Of a stretch of DNA of 64,000 nt, positions 9,067 to 16,169 are shown piece by piece. A program made the translations under genes and the position numbers. Positions within the stretch are counted from its first letter, which is position 1. Each line of letters starts with the position of its first letter. The notes beneath the pieces were generated by a model. It saw nothing but the letters and a program-made list of their open reading frames with translations. It was not told the DNA's origin and made no database searches. Source of the stretch: a virus; IMG/VR virus record IMGVR_UViG_3300022188_000229, positions 28,896-92,895 of that record; one strand, written 5' to 3'.

Positions 9067-9342
9067 ATGAGAATCAAATGTAACATGTGTGTAAATGAAT
9101 CAGGCAGAAAATGTGTAGTAAGAAAAACAACGGTTAATACTACTAAGTCTCGCAAATGTAATGACTATGAGTTTGAAGAGTCACGGGAGATCGCAAGACT
9201 AGAACGCAAAGCAAGGGTAATGGATCAACAAGAAGCTAAAGCGAAAGCAGTACATGCAGCTATGGTTCATGCTCAAGAAGCCGCTGATGCCCACCCATCA
9301 ACTGGCGATTTAAGTAGATTTAAATCTAGTGCTACTAAGTAA
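9067..9342 (+). CDS. Conserved-type hypothetical phage protein with N-terminal Cys cluster
   Basis: The N terminus 'CNMCVNESGRKC' plus 'SRKCNDYE' forms a likely zinc-binding module of a kind seen in many phage small proteins. The remaining 50 residues are a charged, Ala-rich helix. It starts two bases after the lipoprotein stop and ends two bases before the RNase HII ATG. Confidence 0.6.
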   Translation: MRIKCNMCVNESGRKCVVRKTTVNTTKSRKCNDYEFEESREIARLERKARVMDQQEAKAKAVHAAMVHAQEAADAHPSTGDLSRFKSSATK

Positions 9343-9344
9343 TT

Positions 9345-9989
9345 ATGCCAAAAACATACCCAACATATGATATAGAGAGTGACATGTATGGTAAAGATTA
9401 CACTCATGTAGTAGGGGTTGACGAGTGTGGGCGTGGAACTCTATGGGGAAGTGTTGTAGCAGCAGTGGTGTATATACCTCAAGAAAATATACCTAATTTA
9501 TTAAATAAAGTACACGATTCTAAACAACTTTCTGCTAAGAAAAGAGATGAATTGTCTGAATTAATAAAAGATAATTGTTTTTATGGTATAGGTGAAATAG
9601 GGCCTGACATAATAGATGATATAAATATACTTAGGGCAACTGAACAAGCAATGGTATTGGCACTTTCTAAACTCCGTATCGATAGCGGTATTAGCTATGA
9701 CTGTGTGCTTATAGATGGCACTGTCAAACTTAAGATGGTGCCTGAATACCAACAGCAGATCATTAAAGGAGATGCTTCAGTGTTGTCCATAGCCGCTGCT
9801 TCTATAATAGCTAAAACTTATAGAGATAATACCATTTTAAATCTACCTGATATTGACTATTATAATGTTTGGGATATAGCAAATAGTAAAGGGTATGGTA
9901 CTAAAAAACATCGAGATGCTATTAAGGTTTATGGTCTCAATAAATTACATAGAAAAACTTTTGGTATTTGTAAGGAGTATAATGATTAG
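9345..9989 (+). CDS. rnhB: Ribonuclease HII
   Basis: Cleaves the RNA strand of RNA-DNA hybrids and removes ribonucleotides from DNA. The catalytic D26-E27 are in 'VGVDECGRG', the family's DEAGRG motif. The conserved 'DSKQLS', 'LIDG' and 'GDASVLSIAAASIIAK' segments and the late 'GYGTKKHRDA' all match RNase HII. At 214 aa it is full length. Primer removal in phage replication is a likely role because PolA here has no 5' nuclease domain. Confidence 0.92.
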   Translation: MPKTYPTYDIESDMYGKDYTHVVGVDECGRGTLWGSVVAAVVYIPQENIPNLLNKVHDSKQLSAKKRDELSELIKDNCFYGIGEIGPDIIDDINILRATEQAMVLALSKLRIDSGISYDCVLIDGTVKLKMVPEYQQQIIKGDASVLSIAAASIIAKTYRDNTILNLPDIDYYNVWDIANSKGYGTKKHRDAIKVYGLNKLHRKTFGICKEYND

Positions 9990-10059
9990 TAAAGACAAAG
10001 TGCGCTATCAAAAAACTTATCGTAAAAATAATAGAGAGGCATTAAAGAGTTTTATATGA
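9982..10059 (+). CDS. 25-aa basic peptide, doubtful gene
   Basis: The ATG at 9982 overlaps the RNase HII stop codon and the TGA overlaps the next ATG (ATGA), an arrangement common for coupled phage genes. The peptide is Lys/Arg/Tyr-rich and resembles the N terminus of longer phage proteins, so it may be a truncated remnant. Confidence 0.3.
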   Translation: MISKDKVRYQKTYRKNNREALKSFI

Positions 10060-10202
10060 CAGAAGAAACAATCACAATAACTAGGAAAGAGTACAAAGAG
10101 TTGAAAGAGGACTCTGATTTTTTACAAGCCTTAAGAGCAGCAGGAGTAGATAATTGGGACGGCTATGATTATGCCATAGATATTTTAAATGAGGATAACT
10201 AA
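10056..10202 (+). CDS. 48-aa conserved-type phage protein
   Basis: The pattern TITRKEYKELxxDSxFLxALRAAGVDNWDGY is common among small phage proteins: an ITxxEY start, then an 'AAGVDNWDGYDYA' end. No function is known to me. The gene overlaps the previous one by ATGA and the next by one base (TAATG), so it is part of a tightly coupled string. Confidence 0.6.
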   Translation: MTEETITITRKEYKELKEDSDFLQALRAAGVDNWDGYDYAIDILNEDN

Positions 10203-10525
10203 TGACAGAAGAAATTAAATTTATAGATATAAAAGAGTTTAGAGCGAAAGGATTTTTACAAGAGGCGAACAGATTATTTTTTCATCCATTAGGGTTAGCT
10301 TTGGCTGTTAACATTCACGAAGACGGTACAGAAACTCTTGATGGTATATGGGATTACAGAGATGACCCAGAAGGCATGTTCTTTGGTCAGGAAATGATTA
10401 GAGAAGATAGAATTAAACACGTACTAGCTTTAAAAAACTCTAAACGATTTGATAGGTTGATGGCAGCAAGAGATTATGGTTATATTGTAGATAGTGATAG
10501 TATACAAATTACTATGGATCTATAG
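10202..10525 (+). CDS. Conserved-type hypothetical phage protein
   Basis: 107 residues with the segment 'LQEANRLFFHPLGLALAV' followed by 'GIWDYRDDPEGMFF', a sequence type I associate with uncharacterised proteins of several phages. It has no membrane segment or cysteines and appears soluble. The start codon shares one base with the preceding stop. Confidence 0.6.
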   Translation: MTEEIKFIDIKEFRAKGFLQEANRLFFHPLGLALAVNIHEDGTETLDGIWDYRDDPEGMFFGQEMIREDRIKHVLALKNSKRFDRLMAARDYGYIVDSDSIQITMDL

Positions 10526-10551
10526 CAAGTAAATATAAAGAAGGTGAGAAG

Positions 10552-11388
10552 ATGTCTAATTATTTTGAGACACACATTCAAGAAGCGGTTAATAACGCGG
10601 ATATTCATGGTTTTTGTGCTGGTGACGTTAATCAGAGGGTATTGTTCCCGTCACACACAGGTGGGTGTGATTGGACTCTAGAGGCAGTTATAGGATGCAC
10701 TTTTAAATGTTCTTATTGTTTAGCAAAAGTATGTTCGATGGCATTTGGAGAGCTAACTGATCTATCCTACTGGAATCATATAAAAATTAAAAAAGATATA
10801 TTATTTCAATTCAATAATGAATTAAAAAAAGTTAAAACTGGCCAATTTATTTGGGTATGTGATTTAACCGATCCTTTTATGATTGGAAGACCTGATGTTA
10901 CTAGACTACATTTAGATCTTGTTAATAAAATGAATGTAGTTGGGATTTTTGCAAAGGTACTAACTAAAGGGTTTCTTCCAAAGGAGCTATTTAATTTATC
11001 AGTTAAAAATAAGATCGGCGTCTCAGCCTCAATATTAGATGATGGGTTTAGGAAGATATATGAGAAGAATACTATACCAACTTTAGTGAGATTAGATAGA
11101 CTTAAACAGTTCAGTGACGCCGGCTTTTATACCTGGGTAAGTATTGCTCCTTATCCATCCCCCGATTTATTTAAATATGAACCCATTGAGCAGTTTCTTG
11201 AAAAAATAAGTTGGACAAATCGAATAGTCTTTGATGCTTTTGGTTATTTTGGACCTATTAAAGAGGAGAATAAAGATTTTTATTTTGAAATATCAAGTAA
11301 GATTCGTAACTTCTGTAAAGCTCACGACATAGAATTTAATAATTTGTCTAAAATAAGAGAGCTAGTTAAAGAGCGTATAGGTATATAG
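10552..11388 (+). CDS. Radical SAM protein of the SplB / Rv2578c type
   Basis: The CxxxCxxC motif that binds the [4Fe-4S] cluster is at C49, C53 and C56 ('GCTFKCSYC'). The downstream pattern (VLTKG, 'VSASILDD', 'RLDRLKQFSDAGF', 'VSIAPYPSPD') follows the barrel of spore-photoproduct-lyase-like radical SAM proteins. A DNA or nucleotide repair role is possible, but the substrate cannot be read from the sequence. The 278-aa protein needs low-oxygen conditions, in keeping with the class II RNR. Confidence 0.75.
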   Translation: MSNYFETHIQEAVNNADIHGFCAGDVNQRVLFPSHTGGCDWTLEAVIGCTFKCSYCLAKVCSMAFGELTDLSYWNHIKIKKDILFQFNNELKKVKTGQFIWVCDLTDPFMIGRPDVTRLHLDLVNKMNVVGIFAKVLTKGFLPKELFNLSVKNKIGVSASILDDGFRKIYEKNTIPTLVRLDRLKQFSDAGFYTWVSIAPYPSPDLFKYEPIEQFLEKISWTNRIVFDAFGYFGPIKEENKDFYFEISSKIRNFCKAHDIEFNNLSKIRELVKERIGI

Positions 11389-11422
11389 CTAGTTAATAAA
11401 AGATGTATAAGGAATAAATTAA

Positions 11423-12250
11423 ATGCTAGGAACCAAGACTAAAGAACAAGTACTTAACTTGTTCCCACAACACACCATTTTAACGGCGTATAGAGGTAGT
11501 GTAGCACACGGTATGTACGTACCTGATACTGACCCTCATAGTATAGACGATATCGACCTATTTGGTATCCATATGGCTCCTATAGATTGTTACTTAGGTT
11601 TGTTACAACATAAAGACTACTATGAGCCTGTAGTAGGTAAATACAAAGAGACTATAGAGGGTTTCTTTGATGAATATGACGTGGTCAGCTACGAGTTTAA
11701 GAAAATGATGCGTTTGCTTATCAATAGTAATCCTAATGTACTTTCACTTTTAAGTCTTAGAGAGGAACACTACCTTAATATAACTGGTGCAGGAGAACTG
11801 TTACTTAAGCATAAAGAGGCATTCTTTTCTCAGAAAGCTTACTATTCTTTCGCTAGATATGCAGAGGATCAACTCAAGAAGATGACTCACTTTGCATTTG
11901 AAGGCTATATGGGAGAAAAACGTAAGACCCTTGTTAAAAAATTTGGGTATGATACTAAGAATGCAGCTCATTGTATTAGATTGCTTCGTACTTGCATTGA
12001 GTTTTTAGATACCGGAGAGTTAAATGTTTTTAGAGAGGAAGATTCCGAAGAGTTATTACAGATTAAATTGGGGCAGCGAAGTTTAGAGTCTGTAGAAGCA
12101 GAAGCAAAGGATCTCATTGTTAAAGCTACTTATGCTAAGAACCATTCAGTGTTACCTGAAGTACCTGACTATAATAAGATTAATTTAATTACTAAACAAA
12201 TAGTTTATGATTATATTATTGATGAGGCGTCGGGTGTTTATGCTTTTTAA
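11423..12250 (+). CDS. Predicted nucleotidyltransferase (YcgL/COG3541-like)
   Basis: Pol-beta-type nucleotidyltransferase of 275 aa. The GS motif is 'RGSVAHG' (G25 and S26) and the metal-binding DxD is in 'DDIDLFG' (D43 and D45). Two helical blocks follow. The family is annotated as predicted nucleotidyltransferase without a proven substrate. It sits between the radical SAM and ligase-like genes, so a nucleic-acid repair or modification cluster is plausible. Confidence 0.7.
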   Translation: MLGTKTKEQVLNLFPQHTILTAYRGSVAHGMYVPDTDPHSIDDIDLFGIHMAPIDCYLGLLQHKDYYEPVVGKYKETIEGFFDEYDVVSYEFKKMMRLLINSNPNVLSLLSLREEHYLNITGAGELLLKHKEAFFSQKAYYSFARYAEDQLKKMTHFAFEGYMGEKRKTLVKKFGYDTKNAAHCIRLLRTCIEFLDTGELNVFREEDSEELLQIKLGQRSLESVEAEAKDLIVKATYAKNHSVLPEVPDYNKINLITKQIVYDYIIDEASGVYAF

Positions 12251-12262
12251 TAAAATAATTAC

Positions 12263-12290
12263 TTGACAAACCAATAAAATGCATTATATT
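12263..12290 (+). promoter_or_regulatory. Sigma70-type promoter
   Basis: TTGACA at 12263-12268, 16 bp, TATATT at 12285-12290. It drives the gene at 12323, whose ATG follows AAAGGAA. Confidence 0.75.
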
Positions 12291-12322
12291 ATATTTAAGT
12301 TAAATTTAAAAAGGAATCACAG

Positions 12323-13594
12323 ATGGAACGAATTATCTTAGTACAAAAGAATATACATGGAAGAGTGAAATACATCGAGCTTACCCTAGAAGAAGCTACA
12401 ATTCGTAGAGTATGGGGCCTTATAGACGGTAAGACTCAGAATACTTCTAATACTTATGACTACACAAATAAAGACAAGGCTAATGAGCTGTCCCCTAGTG
12501 AGACGGCTCAAGCCGATTTTAATAGAATCATTGAGACTAAAACTAAGGAGGGTTATCTTGATGCTGTATCACTGGATGAGCTACCTGAATTTGATAATAA
12601 CCAAATGGACTTCAACGATCTGCCTGTACAATTCTGCTGCTCTAAACCCCATACTAGTATTTCTGTATCTAAATGTAATAAACTAATTAAACAAAAACTA
12701 GCACGTTTTTTTATTAAAGAGAATGGGTTGTGTCATTTTATTCTTATAACTGGCACTGGTGAGGTTAAAATCTATACTCGACGTATAGACGATCACACTA
12801 GAAAGTATCCAGAGATTGTTAAGTACATAGAAGACTTAAAACTCCATAAGAATACTTTATTGATTACTGAGTTTGTGATTGATCCGAAGCTTAATATACC
12901 TCACATGGATGGGTTCAAATTAATTCGTAGTATATCTAAATGTGATGTTTTGGCTGGTAAAGTATTGGAAAATGTAGAAAACTCTATTGCTCGACAAGAA
13001 GAACATAGAGTAGTAGCAGTGGTATTTAATTTACTCTTTATAGATGGAGAAGATCTTACTAAGATAGAGTATGAAGAAGCTCTTGAATTATTACTTGATG
13101 AGTCTGAGTGGGATGGTCCTGTGATACTACCTAGAGAGGTAAAGTTCAAGTCCTATCAAGAAGCGTATGCTTGGGCGGATGATAATAATGAACAGTATGA
13201 GGGGTTAGTTCTCTGGAATGCGCATGAGAATGCTGAAATAACTTACAATGGTAAACCAAATAGAAGGGCTTGTTATAAAGTTAAAGCTGCGTTAGAAGAT
13301 GATGTTGTAGCTTATGCCTGGAAGGAAGGAACAGGCGCTAAACAAGGTAAGGTAGGTAGTCTTTTTATAGGTAAATATAATGTGGTAGGGGAGATAGTCC
13401 CTATGGGTAGAGTAGGCTCAGGCTTAAAAATTAAACAAGGCGAATGTGAAATAGACTATTGGAAACTGCCTTGTGTTATTGAGATTTCCTATTCACAAAG
13501 ATTTCCTACAGGGGCTTATCAGTTTCCAGCTTACAGTAAAAAACATGAAGATAAAGTTCCTTCCGACATAGTAGTTGACAAGGATGGATTTTAA
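12323..13594 (+). CDS. WGR-domain protein with ATP-dependent DNA-ligase-like region
   Basis: Residues 1-80 resemble a WGR domain ('RRVWGLIDGKTQNTSNTYD'). The rest follows DNA-ligase adenylation and OB folds: 'YTRRIDDHTRKYPEI', 'LLITEFVID' (motif III region), 'YEGLVLW' (motif IV), 'ACYKVK' (motif V), and 'KVGSLFIGKYNVVGEIVPMG' in the OB part. The nucleotide-accepting motif I, normally KxDG, reads 'QKLARFF', so the Asp-Gly after the Lys is replaced by Ala-Arg. It may be a divergent ligase or a ligase-fold protein that has lost activity. Confidence 0.65.
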   Translation: MERIILVQKNIHGRVKYIELTLEEATIRRVWGLIDGKTQNTSNTYDYTNKDKANELSPSETAQADFNRIIETKTKEGYLDAVSLDELPEFDNNQMDFNDLPVQFCCSKPHTSISVSKCNKLIKQKLARFFIKENGLCHFILITGTGEVKIYTRRIDDHTRKYPEIVKYIEDLKLHKNTLLITEFVIDPKLNIPHMDGFKLIRSISKCDVLAGKVLENVENSIARQEEHRVVAVVFNLLFIDGEDLTKIEYEEALELLLDESEWDGPVILPREVKFKSYQEAYAWADDNNEQYEGLVLWNAHENAEITYNGKPNRRACYKVKAALEDDVVAYAWKEGTGAKQGKVGSLFIGKYNVVGEIVPMGRVGSGLKIKQGECEIDYWKLPCVIEISYSQRFPTGAYQFPAYSKKHEDKVPSDIVVDKDGF

Positions 13595-13595
13595 T

Positions 13596-13859
13596 ATGAT
13601 AACAATAAATAATATAGAACGCACTACGTTAAAATATAACTGTGAGTGTGGCGTGTCCGGCCAGTGTATGTTCAAAGCTCCTAATGGGGATGTAGCATTA
13701 ATTATGGACCTACAGTGCCCCATGTGTAAAAATTTGGAACGTGTGAAGATCTTTAGATATACATCAGAAGAGAAAAGAGAACAGCTATTGGGAGATGATG
13801 TAGATTTACATTGGGCAATAGTAGTAGATAATATAATTGAGGAGCCACAGGATGAATAA
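13596..13859 (+). CDS. Hypothetical protein with zinc-ribbon cysteines
   Basis: 87 residues containing 'CECGVSGQC' and 'CPMCK', likely one zinc site, then a charged tail. The ATG at 13596 directly follows the stop of the ligase-like gene; an upstream in-frame ATG at 13575 lies within it. The 3' end overlaps the dCMP deaminase start by 8 bases, which points to coupled translation. Confidence 0.55.
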   Translation: MITINNIERTTLKYNCECGVSGQCMFKAPNGDVALIMDLQCPMCKNLERVKIFRYTSEEKREQLLGDDVDLHWAIVVDNIIEEPQDE

Positions 13860-14802
13860 AAATTTTACAGACGATCCTTTATTTAAATCTATACATGCTA
13901 CAGATAATTCTTTAGATTTTAATGAAGAGAGGTTCACAAATTTTACTGTAGAAGATGTATATGATATTTTAAATTTAATCAAAGCCAGTTTAATTTCTAA
14001 TATGTCTTTTACCAAATGTTTTCAGCATATATGCAGTGAAAAGTTAAAAGACAATGGTAAAGAAGATTTAAAATTACTTACTTTTCAGATAGCTTTCAAA
14101 CATCTAGTAGCTTTAAATGATTCAGATATTTTATTTCTAAGTGGCAAGAGGGATTTCGTTGCAGAGGTAGCAGCCCGGCAGTATGGGATGTCCGTACTGG
14201 ATATTACGGAAGAAAATAAACAACAACTTTTTAGAGACTCAGATAGTGTCTACTCTATAACAGACCCCCCTGTACCTAGTTGGGATGAGTATTTCTTTAA
14301 TGTATGTAGACAGGCTGCACGGCATTCTAAATGTTTGTCTAGAAGAATTGGAGCAGTGCTAGTTAAAGATAAAAGTATTATTAGTACTGGATATAATGGA
14401 CCTCCGAGAGGGGTGCCTAGTTGTGATCGCAGATGGGAAATAGATTCTCACTTTGTAGCTAGGTATGAGAGTAAGATAGTTGTACCTATTAATCACAATA
14501 AGCCTGTGTGTCCGAGACATACTTTGGGTGCGCAATCCGGTGAGATGCTGGATATTTGTATAGCAGGTCACGCGGAAGAGAATGCTATTTTGAATGCCGC
14601 CCGTATGGGCGTATGCACTAAAGGAGCTACTTTATTTATGACATGCTCTGTGCCTTGCTTTAGATGCGTAATTAAAATTATTAACGCAGGGATATCAGAA
14701 ATAGTAGTTACTGGTATTTCTTTTTATGATGATAATGCGGAGTTCCTCCTAAATAATAGTGATGTTAAGGTTCGTTTTTATGATTTTGAGAAAAAAACAT
14801 AA
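13852..14802 (+). CDS. dCMP deaminase with extra N-terminal domain
   Basis: Zinc-dependent deaminase that makes dUMP from dCMP. The signature is 'GHAEENAI' (HAE) followed by 'CSVPCFRC' (PCxxC) and 'GYNGPPRGVPSC', typical of phage and bacterial dCMP deaminases. The catalytic part occupies only residues ~140-316; the first ~135 residues are an unrecognised helical extension. The start at 13852 follows GGAG and overlaps the upstream gene. The enzyme complements dut in supplying dUMP. Confidence 0.85.
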   Translation: MNKNFTDDPLFKSIHATDNSLDFNEERFTNFTVEDVYDILNLIKASLISNMSFTKCFQHICSEKLKDNGKEDLKLLTFQIAFKHLVALNDSDILFLSGKRDFVAEVAARQYGMSVLDITEENKQQLFRDSDSVYSITDPPVPSWDEYFFNVCRQAARHSKCLSRRIGAVLVKDKSIISTGYNGPPRGVPSCDRRWEIDSHFVARYESKIVVPINHNKPVCPRHTLGAQSGEMLDICIAGHAEENAILNAARMGVCTKGATLFMTCSVPCFRCVIKIINAGISEIVVTGISFYDDNAEFLLNNSDVKVRFYDFEKKT

Positions 14803-14810
14803 CAATTTTT

Positions 14811-14840
14811 TTGATTTCTGTACTATACTATATATAGAGG
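14811..14840 (+). promoter_or_regulatory. Possible promoter ahead of the gene at 14879
   Basis: A TTGATT-like -35 and a TATACT/TATATA run about 17 bp later, in the 76-bp gap after the dCMP deaminase gene. It matches the recurrent phage promoter less well than the others. Confidence 0.4.
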
Positions 14841-14878
14841 GCAGAAAAGCCTAACAAAATTAAAAAGGAGAACTAAAT

Positions 14879-15388
14879 ATGTCAGAATACAATTTTTATC
14901 AAATTGACCACACCGGAGTAAACGAGCCGGATAGAGACGCAGATGCAAGAACAGATGGAGCTACTCCCATCAGACGAGCACTTGATGCTAAAATTTCAAA
15001 TTTCGGTGCAAAGAACATAGGCGCAAGAATGAGTTCCGATTATACTAGAACTGATCTAATCTTCGAGTCTAAAGATAATCTGCTCGACCATAACGTACTT
15101 ATTGAGGATACAGGAATGGGAAGTAATGTTGCTGGTAGGGGCATTAGTGTAGTACATAATCCATATCTAGAGGGTTCCTCTGTTAAGAGAGTTAGAGATG
15201 AACAAGCATTTAGAATGGGTATGTCAGATAATAGAGGATCAAGCGTAGACGCACCTGGCTTTGACGTATCTGATACTGATGTAGTTATAGAGGGTATGGT
15301 CGCTGGAAAGAATTGGCCTACTGAAGGTTGGCGTACTTACGGTGGTAAATATGATTTCACACCTTATACTGGTGGCGGAATCCATTAA
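14879..15388 (+). CDS. Hypothetical protein, possibly virion-associated
   Basis: 169 residues, rich in Asp, Gly and Arg, no cysteines and no membrane segment. It begins a new transcription unit after a probable promoter and a strong AAGGAG site. It ends with a Gly/Tyr-rich stretch ('GWRTYGGKYDFTPYTGGG') of the kind found in structural proteins. I do not recognise a family. Confidence 0.5.
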   Translation: MSEYNFYQIDHTGVNEPDRDADARTDGATPIRRALDAKISNFGAKNIGARMSSDYTRTDLIFESKDNLLDHNVLIEDTGMGSNVAGRGISVVHNPYLEGSSVKRVRDEQAFRMGMSDNRGSSVDAPGFDVSDTDVVIEGMVAGKNWPTEGWRTYGGKYDFTPYTGGGIH

Positions 15389-15408
15389 TAACAAAAGAGC
15401 CTAATTAA

Positions 15409-15621
15409 ATGAAAGAGAATTTCTGTGAATGTGACAAATGGAATTTTTATATAACTCATTACCATGAAACTTTTTATTGGCATCCTAAAGCAAAAAATTG
15501 GTATGTTCAATGGGTGAGCCTCTCAGAACAAGGGGGGTACACCCAGGTTTCAAGGTATGCAATTCCAATGTCCTTCTGCCCATTATGTGGTGGTAAATTA
15601 AATGACCCTGAGGAAGGCTAG
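15409..15621 (+). CDS. 70-aa zinc-ribbon hypothetical protein
   Basis: Paired cysteines at both ends ('FCECDKW' and 'FCPLCGG') would form a zinc ribbon around an aromatic-rich middle with many Trp and Tyr. It ends in TAG, 6 bp before the next ATG. Function unknown. Confidence 0.55.
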   Translation: MKENFCECDKWNFYITHYHETFYWHPKAKNWYVQWVSLSEQGGYTQVSRYAIPMSFCPLCGGKLNDPEEG

Positions 15622-15627
15622 CCTTTT

Positions 15628-16167
15628 ATGACTAATGATGATAATACAGACACAGGTCCAGTTGTAAAACTGCATCTACAAGAGTCAAAAAATATGCAGA
15701 AGGAGTGGTTTACTTACGCCTTAGATGCTATTCAAAGGCTCTCTGATAAGATTGAAATAACTGTATTATCCATACAGAAAGAACGCGAAGAGTCCTTGTT
15801 ACGTATGGTAGAACTTCGTGAGCAATTGTTGGAACAACTAACGATTAATGACAAAAGTAATACTAAAGAATGGGTAAGAGTGAGTGTTAAGTTAGACGAT
15901 ACCTTAAAAGAATTAACAGCAAAACTTTCTAAATCTGAAAGTGAAACTAAATTACTCTTAAAAGAATTTACTAAAGACTACGGCGATAAAATGAAAGAAG
16001 TAACCGATGCCATTCAAATAACTAAAGATACTCAATTAGTGGTTGGTACAAAAGTTAGAACTTATATAGCAATGACAGGAATAATTGTCACAGCAGTTAT
16101 TACTACGCTTGCAGGGGGAGCCCTTGTATTATTTAAAGATGCCATTAAAGCCTGGATAGGGAGTTAA
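15628..16167 (+). CDS. Coiled-coil protein with C-terminal transmembrane anchor
   Basis: Residues ~15-140 are highly charged and helical, with heptad-like leucines, and contain two long coiled-coil candidates. Residues ~145-170 form one membrane segment ('IAMTGIIVTAVITTLAGGAL'). The gene ends two bases before the multi-PAS gene, so the two are probably co-translated. It could be a membrane tether for its neighbour, but that is only inference. Confidence 0.55.
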   Translation: MTNDDNTDTGPVVKLHLQESKNMQKEWFTYALDAIQRLSDKIEITVLSIQKEREESLLRMVELREQLLEQLTINDKSNTKEWVRVSVKLDDTLKELTAKLSKSESETKLLLKEFTKDYGDKMKEVTDAIQITKDTQLVVGTKVRTYIAMTGIIVTAVITTLAGGALVLFKDAIKAWIGS

Positions 16168-16169
16168 AT

